A stretch of 64,000 bases of DNA from JAMLJG01 sp035327585. Its GTDB lineage: Bacteria; Verrucomicrobiota; Kiritimatiellia; CAIVKH01. Numbering within the stretch: position 1 is the stretch's first letter; each line of letters begins with the position of its first letter. The position numbers were made by a program, and so were the translations under genes. Shown piece by piece: positions 32,701-40,525 of the stretch. The notes below the pieces were generated by a model. That model was not told the origin of the DNA. It searched no databases and saw nothing but the letters and a program-made list of their open reading frames with translations. Location of the stretch: positions 6,673-70,672 of the forward strand of contig DAOLDD010000017.1 in assembly GCA_035327585.1 (NCBI GenBank). The letters run 5' to 3'.

Positions 32701-34309
32701 AGCGCAAATCATTGAGCACGAGACATGGGCCGCGCAGTGCGATCGGGTTGGATTGGCCGAGCAACTCGCTCTTCAAGGCTTCGTAAAGACACAAGGTAAA
32801 ATTACGAAATCCCGCAGAGGAATTCGAGACGCTGAAATGATGAGGGAAGCACGCCGACTTTTGGCTTCCGCGCGGCGTGCGGTGCCCGTGTGGATCATGC
32901 CGTTGAATCGGGTCTATGAGAGCTTCGACCCTCGGGAGAGAGATAAAACGAATAAGAGCGTCTTCGATGTTGTAATTATTGATGAAGCGAGCCAGAGCGA
33001 TGTTACGGCCCTCGCCGCCCTATATCTCGGTCATGAGCATGTGGTTGTAGGCGACAAGGAACAGGTCACGCCGGACGCAGTAATGCAGCGACTGGATGAA
33101 GTGTCGCGCGTCATCGCGACAGAACTATCCGGCATTCCCAACGGGCATCTCTATGATGGCCAGACTTCGATCTATGACCTTGCGCAAACGGCGTTCGGCG
33201 GAGTGGTCGCGCTGCGTGAACATTTCCGCTGTGTACCGGAGATTATCCAATTCAGCAATCATCTCTCCTACAAAACCATTATTCCACTGCGCGAACCGCA
33301 CTCCGCGCCGGTGAAGCCAGCGTTGGTCGCACATCGTGTGAACGGGTTTCGTGATGAGCGCGGCAAGACGAATGAAGTGGAGGCCGAGGAAATTGCATCG
33401 CTCGTCATCGCATGCCTCAACGAGCCGGACTACGCGCGAAACGATTACGGACAGCCAACAACCTTTGGCGTGATTTCACTTCTCGGCGACGAGCAAGCAC
33501 TGGGTATCGAGAACATCCTGCGGATTAGGCTCTCGCCGGATGTCTTCGCCAAGCATCGGTTGCTCTGCGGAAATGCAGCGCAATTTCAGGGAGACGAGCG
33601 CGATATTATTTTCCTCTCAATGGTGGATGGTCCACCTGACGACGGTCAGCATCCCTCCTTGGGATTTGGGCCAAATGACCGCTACAAGAAGCGATACAAC
33701 GTCGCCGTGAGCCGTGCTCGCAATCAGCTCTGGGTCGTCCATTCGATTGACCCCGACACCCATCTCAAAGGCGGCGACCTTCGCCGGCGGCTCATTGAGC
33801 ACGCCCGAGATCCGCAGGCGCTTATGCGTGCGATGGAGGAACAGGGCAAGCGGACGGATTCCGTCTTTGAAAAGCTAGTGCTCCAACGCCTTATCAGCGC
33901 GGGCTATCGGGTGCATCCGCAGTGGCCCGTTGGTGCGCGCCGGATTGACCTCGTTGTTGAGGGCAAGACCGAGCGCCTCGCCGTCGAGTGCGACGGCGAG
34001 AGGTGGCACACACCTGAACAACTCCAGCAAGACCTCGAACGCCAATCCATTCTTGAACGTCTGGGGTGGAAATTCGTGCGTATCCGCGGAAGCCTTTTCT
34101 TTCGCGACCCCGACGCCGCGATGGCACCCGTCTTTGCCAGGCTGGCTCAGCTTGATATCGAACCAATAGGACCCCTATCGCCGATCCCGTCACCGGAGGG
34201 AACGCCGTTACTCGACCGAGTGAGGCGGCGCGCAGAGAGACTGCGAGCGCAATGGCTCGAAGAGAAGCATTCGAGCACTGAAGTGATGACGGGGGGGGGG
34301 CATAGATAA
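29747..34309 (+). CDS. SF1 helicase with C-terminal Vsr/MTES_1575-like nuclease domain, candidate defence protein
   Basis: A single 1520-residue protein. Residues 1-370 are unassigned. Walker A is GPPGTGKT (386-393), Walker B is IIDEAS (DEAS at 1079-1082), and the late helicase motif is VAVSRA (1319-1324), so motifs I and II are about 690 residues apart with a long charged helical insert, as in large DNA2/NAM7-type helicases. The C-terminus has RRIDLVVEG (Asp1401) and AVECDGERWH (Glu1414, Asp1416), the hallmark of the Vsr-like MTES_1575 restriction-nuclease domain. Similar single-chain helicase-nucleases (for example Hhe) act in phage defence. It lies between housekeeping genes and ends in a G10 run. 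Confidence 0.85.
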   Translation: MSLAKERLSQTFKFLKELNELRNPVARDLSGYAEVLRLDAWPVHPTIVVRNGDRVDEDDADAEAEMEPLIRIQRARLTSCPKPPGVLDGWLKPGWQVADAETAVLESRNFWDDEEKTVTVDFAEDDDRVAALNVWSVARAKWCVAERPAIAALKVFERIHSLWSVMQREGDRVELVLADGMLDVPSQSVRHPVLMQRVNLEFDPAVPEFRFSTGTEKVELHRALLRLVPSIEGRMIAHFDKIMESQPVEPLGGESAAGFFRRLVQGLFNDGEFLDEKARGGADDRPSIWREPVIFLRARNAGLSTTLDNIIEDLEDEETEPPKGLSRIVGVATDEDEPEPGGSGDGETRRTPPGPTPDILFSKPANAEQYQIAERLAQSNAVLVQGPPGTGKTHTIANLLGYLLAQGKTVLVTAHTTKALRVLRRQVDEALQPLCLSVLEGDADSQSQLSRAAQDIADRLSRSNAASLRREAGWLRDKRRNMLDVAAALRRQLRDARFSEVEEIVLGGEGLSPIEVAKRVKSDAERDGWIPGPLQPGVMCPLTESEVHQLYATNATLTPSDEAQLSVSQPELADLVSLADFRLLANEQASADSRAQAHRPDLWCDGVAVGYAASKLQELHQRVCAAAGVLAEGQNWLREVLFAGWMGGDLCGAWNDLLAAAHALANEAGTAHRLIMEHGPELPDAQPASAMAATLGAIVSHLETGGSLGLMTKLRHREWHQLIDGCRVEDRVPITLDEFRALRALAQLKESRGRFVARWRRAVESLDGPRIESLASAPERAAQGYAAEIRTRLEWRETVWEPLIGELRDVGFLWDEWLAAHQPIAGDHGELARVQLASQGLPRVVEAKAALLRQAELSAALQNQRAYLAGFPQSDAASVLLTAQDSWDVESYEEACRELARLEGLRAAYETRLALLARVEDFAPAWSHAIVQRQKPHDGAKPPGDATAAWRWRQWHQDLERRAAVSIPELQERLDKTDDELRRVAAQIIEHETWAAQCDRVGLAEQLALQGFVKTQGKITKSRRGIRDAEMMREARRLLASARRAVPVWIMPLNRVYESFDPRERDKTNKSVFDVVIIDEASQSDVTALAALYLGHEHVVVGDKEQVTPDAVMQRLDEVSRVIATELSGIPNGHLYDGQTSIYDLAQTAFGGVVALREHFRCVPEIIQFSNHLSYKTIIPLREPHSAPVKPALVAHRVNGFRDERGKTNEVEAEEIASLVIACLNEPDYARNDYGQPTTFGVISLLGDEQALGIENILRIRLSPDVFAKHRLLCGNAAQFQGDERDIIFLSMVDGPPDDGQHPSLGFGPNDRYKKRYNVAVSRARNQLWVVHSIDPDTHLKGGDLRRRLIEHARDPQALMRAMEEQGKRTDSVFEKLVLQRLISAGYRVHPQWPVGARRIDLVVEGKTERLAVECDGERWHTPEQLQQDLERQSILERLGWKFVRIRGSLFFRDPDAAMAPVFARLAQLDIEPIGPLSPIPSPEGTPLLDRVRRRAERLRAQWLEEKHSSTEVMTGGGHR
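34291..34300 (+). repeat. G10 homopolymer at the 3' end of the helicase gene
   Basis: Ten consecutive G residues encode Gly-Gly-Gly just before the final His-Arg-stop. Slippage would alter only the last few residues and the stop position. Confidence 0.9.
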
Positions 34310-34321
34310 AAGAATACCCAG

Positions 34322-34353
34322 CACGCGTGGGGCCAACGCTCTGCCACGCGTGG
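34322..34353. repeat. Repeated ACGCGT-centred palindrome
   Basis: CACGCGTGG (34322-34330) and CCACGCGTGG (34344-34353) are near-identical palindromes 22 bp apart, between the helicase and the zinc-ribbon gene. They can also pair with each other as a stem. They could be an operator or a hairpin. Confidence 0.6.
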
Positions 34354-34382
34354 ATCACGACTGGCTTTGGGCCTCTGAAAAA

Positions 34383-34396
34383 GGGGGGGGCAATAA
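34383..34396 (+). promoter_or_regulatory. G8 tract acting as ribosome-binding site
   Basis: AAAAAGGGGGGGG followed by 6 nt and then the ATG at 34397. The G run is the only purine-rich site available, so a change in its length would change the spacing to the start codon. Confidence 0.55.
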
Positions 34397-34747
34397 ATGA
34401 GTGTAATACCTGATTATCGAGACATCGTTGATCTACTTAAAAAAGGCGCAACACTAGAAGCACAGGAGAAGATAATGGAACTGCGGGTTGCCGCGTTATG
34501 TCTTCAGGAAGAAAACATCAAGTTGCGCGAGAAAGTAAGGGATTACGAACAAAGGGCTAACCTCGATTGGGATGGGCTTGTTTATTGGCTCAAACTCGAT
34601 CAAGGGGAAACAGAAAGAACCGGGCCATTCTGTCAGACCTGCCACGATGCCGATGGCAAGCTTTCACGCCTCCGGAAAAATCAAAGCATGAGTGGCCACC
34701 CAACTTGGTTTTGCTCGGTATGCGAGCGGGAATTCTACATCGAATAA
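34397..34747 (+). CDS. Small coiled-coil zinc-ribbon protein
   Basis: This 116-residue protein has a helical N-terminus (IVDLLKKGATLEAQEKIMELR), a likely coiled coil (residues about 15-55, LQEENIKLREKVRDYEQ), then a zinc ribbon with CQTC (about residue 79) and CSVC near the C-terminus. The family, by memory of its pattern, is a common small hypothetical protein seen in accessory and defence-rich regions; no function is assigned. It is lower in GC than its neighbours, suggesting transfer. It follows the helicase by 87 bp in the same direction and may be its partner. Confidence 0.72.
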   Translation: MSVIPDYRDIVDLLKKGATLEAQEKIMELRVAALCLQEENIKLREKVRDYEQRANLDWDGLVYWLKLDQGETERTGPFCQTCHDADGKLSRLRKNQSMSGHPTWFCSVCEREFYIE

Positions 34748-34937
34748 CGTGTCCGAACCGGGCGGAACCAGAATCAGGTCTACGAAATACTACGATTGGC
34801 GTGCCCTTTTCGGGGGTGGGCGGTCCGCGCATAGATACAGAAATGGCTGATGCGATAGGTTGGGCCGCGGAGGTGTACAAAGGGTATTTGCTGCATAAGG
34901 GGACGGGAGGGGCTGCGTTTCTGATCCTTATCAAGTC
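34748..34937. other. Intergenic region at the right edge of the accessory stretch
   Basis: About 190 bp between two convergent genes. No gene, tRNA, terminator hairpin or direct repeat of the left side was found. Confidence 0.4.
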
Positions 34938-36011
34938 CTACCACAAGGTGTACGCATTGTCCTTCAGGATGGTCTCCCGGGTGGCGTCGGGGTAGGTGAG
35001 GTCGAGTTGGCGGATGCCGATGGGGCAGCCGCGGGCGTAGACGATGTCGTGGTGGACGACGTGGGCGGGGTCGGTGAAGGCGTCGGGGCCGACCGTGCCG
35101 CCGAGGTGCTCGCTGCGTCCGTAGGCCCAATGGAAGCCGGCCTTCTCGTCCTCCAGCACGCTGCCCATCACGACGGCGGCCTCATTGCAGCCCAGGCCCA
35201 GTTCGGCCACGTTGCGGCGGGCGGGGTCGACGTCAAAGTGCGCGCGCAACTTGTCGGCGTACGCGCCACCGCGGATATCGGTGACGCGGTTGCCCTCGAT
35301 CGTGAGGACCGCCTGATCGCCCTGCCAGGCGACGGGAATTTCACCCGCGGTCCGGCTCGGCGTGTTCAGGCGCTCACCTTCGTAGGGCACGATGAACGCC
35401 TCGCCGCTGGGCAGGTTGATGAGGCGGAAGCCCTTCTTGTCGCGCGTACAGACGCCGTCGTCCGCGTGTCCGTTACGGTAGCGCAGGTCGAAGTGACAGG
35501 TGTGTCCGGTGTCGAAGGTGATGTCCGCACCCTCCGCGCGGTCGAGGCGCTCGGCGAGAAGCTGGGCGCGACGCGCGACTTCGCGGTAGTCGGCGGCGAG
35601 GGCGGAGCGCTCCATGCGACGGAGTACGCCGGGCATGCTGGCGACGCGCAGGTCCGGACGCGCCTTGACGTGGGCGGAAAGGGGCGCGGTGGCGGAGTGC
35701 CGCGTCATCGCGACCACGAGCGTCGCCTTTGCAATCGCGTCGGCCACGAGGATGCGCGCGCCGCCCATCGTGCCTTCCAATGGCAGGTCCGCATTGTTTC
35801 CGCTGCTGGCGGGGAAGGTGAGCAGGGGCAGCGGGGCCGCGCCCACGGACGCGAAGGCGGTGCGCCATTCCTCCGCCATGCGCCGGCGCTCCGCCCAGTC
35901 GGCGTTGTCTTCCACCCCTGCGCGCGGCAGGTCCGTCAGGACCAGCACGGATTCCCCGGGCGCGGGATCAAACACGTCGCGGAGCAGGCGGTTCAGCTCA
36001 AAAGTCGGCAT
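34938..36011 (-). CDS. M29-type (thermophilic) leucyl aminopeptidase-like protein
   Basis: This 357-residue protein resembles the M29 metallopeptidase group. Key regions are LINLPSGEAFIVPYEGE (with a Glu ligand), ELGLGCNEAAVVMGSVLEDEKAGFHWAYGRSEHLGG (with Glu and His ligands) and HVVHHDIVYARG (with the His and Asp ligands). It should be a cytoplasmic exopeptidase. The ATG at 36011 begins the conserved MPTFELNRLLRDVF and has a GGGGAGTG site upstream, so the longer in-frame extension is not used. Confidence 0.75.
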   Translation of the reverse strand: MPTFELNRLLRDVFDPAPGESVLVLTDLPRAGVEDNADWAERRRMAEEWRTAFASVGAAPLPLLTFPASSGNNADLPLEGTMGGARILVADAIAKATLVVAMTRHSATAPLSAHVKARPDLRVASMPGVLRRMERSALAADYREVARRAQLLAERLDRAEGADITFDTGHTCHFDLRYRNGHADDGVCTRDKKGFRLINLPSGEAFIVPYEGERLNTPSRTAGEIPVAWQGDQAVLTIEGNRVTDIRGGAYADKLRAHFDVDPARRNVAELGLGCNEAAVVMGSVLEDEKAGFHWAYGRSEHLGGTVGPDAFTDPAHVVHHDIVYARGCPIGIRQLDLTYPDATRETILKDNAYTLW

Positions 36012-36105
36012 GGTTTCACTCCCCGGCGTCGCTGAATCGCGGCGCGTTATTTGACTATAGGGGATGTCGCCGGACCGGCGCACGATGTTTCCACCGGGGC
36101 GACCG

Positions 36106-36134
36106 TTGACTTTGCGGGGCGGCGTCCGTATGGT
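36106..36134 (+). promoter_or_regulatory. Promoter of the zinc-ribbon coiled-coil gene
   Basis: TTGACT (36106-36111), 17 bp, TATGGT (36129-36134). Transcription should start near 36141, after the in-frame ATG at 36130, which therefore cannot be the start codon. Confidence 0.6.
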
Positions 36135-36162
36135 CGCCGTTTTAGCGCAGGAGACGCATACC

Positions 36163-36864
36163 TTGACCACCATTGAAAAGCTGCTCGTGTTGCAGGACCG
36201 GGATCGCAGGATTAAACAGGCGCTGAAGGATACGGAAGATATCCCGGCCCGCAAGAAGCTGAACGAATCGACATTGAACGAGCACAAGGCCGCGCTACAG
36301 GCGGCTCAGGACCAGCTCAAGAACAACAGTGTGGCCATCAAAGGCGTGGAGCTGGAGATCGAGACCCAGCGGCAACGAATCGGAAAGTTGCGCGTGCAGC
36401 AGAACACCGTGCGCTCAAACGACGAGTATCGCGCGATTGAGCGTGAGATCGCCGGAGTCGAGAAACAGATTCGCGACGAGGAGGACAAGGAGATTGTCCT
36501 CATGGAGGAGGCGGAGGGGCTGCGCGCCAACGCGGCGCTGATGGAGCAGCGGCTGAAGCAGGAGGAGAAGGTGGTGCAGGCCGACGCGCAGGGTCTCGAC
36601 CAGCGGCTCTCCGGCATCCGCGAGGACATCGACCGCCTCAAGGCGGAGCGGGCGACCCTCGCGCAGGATATCGATGTGGATTGGCTGGCGCGCTACGACC
36701 GTATTTTTAAGCACACCGGCGATTTCGCGCTCGTGCCCGTGGAGTTCGGCTCGTGCGGCGGCTGTCACATGAAGCTGCCCCCGCAACTGACGCAGGACGC
36801 CAAGCGAAACGAAACGATGACCACCTGCTCATTCTGCGGTCGTCTCTTGTACTGGCGCGCCTGA
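36163..36864 (+). CDS. C4-type zinc-ribbon coiled-coil protein (DUF164/CT398-like)
   Basis: This 233-residue protein has a long coiled-coil region (residues about 10-170, for example LQAAQDQLKNNSVAIKGVEL and RIGKLRVQQNTVRSNDEY) and a C-terminal zinc ribbon (CGGCHMKLPPQ and CSFCGRLLYW). The family includes chlamydial CT398 and is widespread; CT398 binds sigma-54 and a secretion component. The TTG at 36163 is chosen because GCAGGAG lies 9 nt upstream and the promoter excludes the ATG at 36130. rnpB follows directly, so the CDS end and the rnpB promoter overlap. Confidence 0.82.
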   Translation: MTTIEKLLVLQDRDRRIKQALKDTEDIPARKKLNESTLNEHKAALQAAQDQLKNNSVAIKGVELEIETQRQRIGKLRVQQNTVRSNDEYRAIEREIAGVEKQIRDEEDKEIVLMEEAEGLRANAALMEQRLKQEEKVVQADAQGLDQRLSGIREDIDRLKAERATLAQDIDVDWLARYDRIFKHTGDFALVPVEFGSCGGCHMKLPPQLTQDAKRNETMTTCSFCGRLLYWRA

Positions 36865-36876
36865 TTGGGGTAGGTT
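36847..36876 (+). promoter_or_regulatory. rnpB promoter
   Basis: TTGTAC (36847-36852), 18 bp, TAGGTT (36871-36876), inside the end of the preceding gene. The RNA's P1 helix begins at 36884, 8 positions after the -10, giving an internal ruler for start sites in this genome. Confidence 0.6.
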
Positions 36877-36883
36877 CCCCCTT

Positions 36884-37297
36884 GGAGCTGCAAGGTGCCC
36901 GGTCGCTCTCCCGGTCTTCGGACGCGGGAGGGAGGAAAGTCCGGACTCCACAGGGCAGGGTGTCCCGGCCGGTGACGGTCGGGAGCGGCGTGGTCAAACC
37001 GCGCTGACGGAAAGTGCCACAGAAAACAAACCGTCCTGATCCCGTCGCAAGGCGGGTGTCGGGATAAGGGTGAAAAGGTGGTGTAAGAGACCACCGTCCC
37101 GCGTCGGAAGGCGCGGGGCAAGGCAAACCCCGCCCGGAGCAAGATCGAATAAGAGGCCGGAGGCGGCCCGTCTCCTCCCGCGCAAGCGGTGGACCGGGGG
37201 TTTCGGCCCACGGACGGCCTCGGGTTGATCGCATAGATAAATGACCGGCCCCGCGAAAGCGGGGAACAGGATCCGGCTTACCGCGCCTTGCAGCTCC
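36884..37297 (+). ncRNA. rnpB: RNase P RNA, bacterial class A
   Basis: The catalytic RNA of RNase P, about 414 nt. Conserved blocks are GAGGAAAGTCCGGACTCC-like (near 36930), AGGGCAGGGTG, GTGCCACAGAAAACAAACCG, GGTGAAAAGGTGG, CGGAGCAAGATCGAATA and GAACAGGATCCGGCTTACCG at the 3' end. The ends pair: GGAGCTGCAAGG at the 5' end with CCTTGCAGCTCC at the 3' end (helix P1), which sets the boundaries. It processes the 5' leader of tRNAs together with RnpA. No T-run terminator was seen after it. Confidence 0.97.
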
Positions 37298-37394
37298 ACT
37301 GATGTTGCGGATGGATTTGGGTGCTGATGAAAAGCGAGACATACACTCTGCACGGGCATGGGAACGGGAGTCCGGGCGGCCGGAATGCTGACGC

Positions 37395-38300
37395 GTGAGG
37401 GCGACGTTTTCCACGATCGCGGCGGTGACGACGGCACTGCTGCTTGCGGGCGCCGCACTGCTGGCGCTGTTCTTCGCGCGAATATGGATACGCCTGCCGC
37501 TGGACCCGCAGACGGTGCAGCAGCCCGCCCTCGCGCTGTCCGAACCGGCGCCGGCGCCGGACGCCGAGTCCTGGCAGGTGGTGCGCCTGTCCACACGCCC
37601 CCCGCAGGCATCGGGTCCACTGGACGAACGATTCCGCCTCGCGGGCACCTTCTTCCTCTATGGCGACGAGTCTCCGGAGGGCGAGGCATCGGCCCGCCGT
37701 CGCGCAATTCTTGACGATCTTGCCGCCAAGCAGCAGATGCTGGTCCAGGAGGAGCAGGAAATCGACGGCTACGTCATCACGCGTATTGAATCGGATCGGA
37801 TGCTGTTGCGGCGCGACGGGACGGACTACGAGATCAAGTTGAGTTTCAGCGCGCTGGCCGGCGCCGCCACCGCCAAATCGGCCGACGCGAACGAGACTCC
37901 GGTGTCGATGGAGGATATGCCGGCGTTGGAGAGCAGCCGCTTCGGCAAACGCGTGGGCGAGAATCGCTGGGTGATGCGCCGCGAGGAACTCCTCCGCTAC
38001 TACGCCGAATTGCTCGACGATCCGGAACGCATCGCGAATGTATACGCGTCCATGAAACCGGCGTACGAGGGCAATGACATCACCGGCTACAACGTGGACA
38101 TCGAAGGCGAGGCGGAATTTTTCAAGGCGATTGGCCTCCAGGAGGGCGATGTGGTGCGCCGCGTCAACTCGATGCGGATGGTGAGCCAGCGTCGGGCGGA
38201 ATATTTCATTTCGGAGTTTATGAAGGACCGCGTCAGCGCGCTGGTCTTCGATGTCGAGCGCGGTGAAAAGGAAGAGAAGCTGATCTACCTCATTCGCTGA
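37395..38300 (+). CDS. GspC-like type II secretion protein
   Basis: This 301-residue protein has an N-terminal transmembrane helix (TTALLLAGAALLALFFARIW), a Pro/Ala linker and a periplasmic beta domain at about 70-150 (FRLAGTFFLYG, DGYVITRIESDRMLLRRDG). This resembles the HR region of GspC/PilP proteins. The C-terminal PDZ-like part contains NVDIEGEAEFFKAIGLQEGDVVRRVNSM. GspC links the inner-membrane platform to the secretin. No other gsp genes are nearby. The GTG at 37395 is the start. The 3' end overlaps the convergent rnr by 16 bp. Confidence 0.65.
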   Translation: MRATFSTIAAVTTALLLAGAALLALFFARIWIRLPLDPQTVQQPALALSEPAPAPDAESWQVVRLSTRPPQASGPLDERFRLAGTFFLYGDESPEGEASARRRAILDDLAAKQQMLVQEEQEIDGYVITRIESDRMLLRRDGTDYEIKLSFSALAGAATAKSADANETPVSMEDMPALESSRFGKRVGENRWVMRREELLRYYAELLDDPERIANVYASMKPAYEGNDITGYNVDIEGEAEFFKAIGLQEGDVVRRVNSMRMVSQRRAEYFISEFMKDRVSALVFDVERGEKEEKLIYLIR

Positions 38301-40468
38301 TGCCGCGGTTTCCGCCGCGATGCTGGCGCAGGCGACTCAATGCCCGCCAGGCGAAAGTCCATCCGGCGGCGCGGAATGTCGACCTGCATCACCTCCACCT
38401 GCACGACATCACCGATCCGGTATTGTCGCCGGCTGTGCAGTCCGCGCACGAGGCCTTGATCCACGCGAATGTCGAAGTGGTCGTCCCCGAGGCCGTGAAT
38501 CGGGACCAGCCCGCGCTGCAGGGAATCGTGCAGTTCGACGAGTATGCCGCGCGGCAGCATCCCGGTGATGAGCGCGGTGTGCGGCCCGATTTCACCGGCT
38601 TCGAGCTGCGCGGCATAATACGTGAGGCACTTCAGGCGCAGGCTTTCCTGCTCGGCTTCCGCTGCGTTCCGCTCGGTCTCACAGCAATGCCCGGCGAGTC
38701 GGCGCACGTCCTCGTGCCGGTACGGCGCGCGACGTCCTTCCTCCAACGCCTTGAGCAGGCGATGTACGATCAGGTCCGGGTAGCGGCGAATGGGGGAGGT
38801 GAAGTGGGTGTAGCGGGGAAAACCCAGGCCAAAGTGTTCCGCGAGCCGGTCGGAGTAGAGCGCGCGTTTGAGGTTGCGCAGGATCGCAAGGTTGACGCTG
38901 TACTCCCGAGGCGTTCCCGCCACTTGCGCGCAAACCTGGTTGATTTCCATTTTGTTGCGTACCGGCCGGTGAATGCCAAGTTGATCCAGCGCGGCGGCCA
39001 TCGCCTCCCACTGGTCGGGCGCGGGTTCCTCGTGAATGCGATAGAGCGCGGGGCCCCGGTGCGCGGCGATCCGCTCGGCCACGGCGATGTTGGCGAGCAG
39101 CATGAATTCCTCGATGAGGTGATACGCCTCCGGCGCGCCGCGATGTTTGATTTCCACCGCATCGCCGACTTCGTTGAGAATGCACTTCACCTCGGGCATG
39201 GAGAGATCCAGCGCACCGCCGGACAACCGTCGTTTGCGGAGGTTCCGGGCGAGGTCCCACATCTGGCGCAGCGTTTCGTGCAGGTCGGGCGGAATTTCGG
39301 TTGCCGTCGGTGCATCGAAATGGCGCTGTACCTGGTCGTAATCAAGACGGGCCTTCGAGTGGATCACCGCGGGCGCGACACGGTGGCGAAGTACGCGGCC
39401 TTCGGGATCAAGCGTGATCCAGGCCGAGTAGGTCAGCCGGTCCACATTCGGGCGCAGGCTGCACACATCGGCGGTCAGATACTTCGGCAGCATCGGGATG
39501 AAACTGCCGGTGAGATAGACGCTGTTCCCACGTCGGGCCGCTTCGCGGTCAATGGGAGATCCGATGTGGACGAAATGGGAAACATCCGCGATGTGGACGC
39601 CGAGTTCCCAGCCTTCCGGCACAGCCACGAGGGAAACGGCATCGTCAAAGTCACGTGCGTCCGCTGGATCGATGGTGAGCGTCAGCAGCGCGCGGCAATC
39701 CTCGCGGCCGGCGAGGTCGGCGTCGGACAATTCGGGGCTGCGTGTGCGGGCGTGAGTCTCGACGTCATCCTCGAAGGTTTCGACCAGTTGGTGATTGCGA
39801 AGCAGGATACGCGTCGCGAGGCCGGGCTGGTCCGCTGTGCCGAGGTCTTCGATCACCGTGCCCCGCAAGGACTGGCCCGCGCCGCTCCAGGGTTCGAGTT
39901 CAACCACCACGTGGTGCTGTTCCGTCAACGAGATGCCCCCGGCGGTATCGCTGACCTGTATATTCTCCTGGACGCGCGGGTGATCGGGAACGACGTACCA
40001 GTAGTAGCGATTTCGCAGCAGCAGCCCGGCGATGCGACCGTTCGGGCGCTCGACCACGCGGACGACGCGGGCCTCCGCGCGTTCCTGCGATTCGCCGCGC
40101 CGGTCGCGTCGTCGCGTTATGAGTTCGAGCAGTACACGGTCCCCGTGAAGTGCGCCGCCAAGTCCGGCGCGTCCGACGAAAAATTCCCGGGGCTCGCCTT
40201 CGGTGGCGGTCGCGATGGCGCCGCCGGCGGGCAGGACGCTGAGGCGCGCGGCGATGAAGCGATCCGCCGAGGGCAGCGCCCAGCGGTTCTTGCGGAGGCA
40301 GACCAGCCGGCCCTGTGCTTCGGCGCGGCGCAGCAAGGCGCGCAGGGCGGCGCGTTCCCGCGTTTTGACATGCAGCGCGGCGGCCAGTTCGTGGTGTTTC
40401 AGCGGCTGGTAATCAGGCCGGGCGAGCAGGGCAAATAAGCGGCTTTCAAGGCTTGCCCCGTGCGTCAT
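38285..40468 (-). CDS. rnr: Ribonuclease R
   Basis: This 727-residue exoribonuclease has an N-terminal helix-turn-helix-like domain, cold-shock domains, the RNB catalytic domain with TIDPADARDFDDAVSL (acidic metal ligands), YTHFTSPIRRYPDLIVHRLL, and a C-terminal S1 domain with a basic tail (RRKPRHQRMR). It degrades structured RNA 3' to 5'. It is divergent from glgA with 57 bp between starts. The promoter gives a leaderless or nearly leaderless mRNA. Confidence 0.95.
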   Translation of the reverse strand: MTHGASLESRLFALLARPDYQPLKHHELAAALHVKTRERAALRALLRRAEAQGRLVCLRKNRWALPSADRFIAARLSVLPAGGAIATATEGEPREFFVGRAGLGGALHGDRVLLELITRRRDRRGESQERAEARVVRVVERPNGRIAGLLLRNRYYWYVVPDHPRVQENIQVSDTAGGISLTEQHHVVVELEPWSGAGQSLRGTVIEDLGTADQPGLATRILLRNHQLVETFEDDVETHARTRSPELSDADLAGREDCRALLTLTIDPADARDFDDAVSLVAVPEGWELGVHIADVSHFVHIGSPIDREAARRGNSVYLTGSFIPMLPKYLTADVCSLRPNVDRLTYSAWITLDPEGRVLRHRVAPAVIHSKARLDYDQVQRHFDAPTATEIPPDLHETLRQMWDLARNLRKRRLSGGALDLSMPEVKCILNEVGDAVEIKHRGAPEAYHLIEEFMLLANIAVAERIAAHRGPALYRIHEEPAPDQWEAMAAALDQLGIHRPVRNKMEINQVCAQVAGTPREYSVNLAILRNLKRALYSDRLAEHFGLGFPRYTHFTSPIRRYPDLIVHRLLKALEEGRRAPYRHEDVRRLAGHCCETERNAAEAEQESLRLKCLTYYAAQLEAGEIGPHTALITGMLPRGILVELHDSLQRGLVPIHGLGDDHFDIRVDQGLVRGLHSRRQYRIGDVVQVEVMQVDIPRRRMDFRLAGIESPAPASRRKPRHQRMR

Positions 40469-40476
40469 GGAAATGG

Positions 40477-40504
40477 ACTATACACCGGCAATGGGGTAAG
40501 CCAA
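40477..40504 (-). promoter_or_regulatory. rnr promoter
   Basis: On the minus strand TTGGCT (40499-40504), 16 bp, TATAGT (40477-40482). The -10 ends 8 nt before the ATG at 40468, so transcription would start at or next to the start codon. Confidence 0.55.
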
Positions 40505-40525
40505 CGGCAAAGCCGAGGAGGCCGT

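Noticed and set aside
36130..36162. ATG at 36130 as start of the zinc-ribbon coiled-coil protein
   Set aside because: It overlaps the -10 box (36129-36134), so it would lie upstream of the transcript. The TTG at 36163 has a proper ribosome site.
36012..36287. Upstream extension of the M29-type aminopeptidase to 36287
   Set aside because: The extra residues are unconserved and run antisense through the next gene's promoter.
38300..40438. 712-codon open frame antisense to rnr
   Set aside because: RNase R on the minus strand has full RNB and S1 motifs. The antisense product has none.
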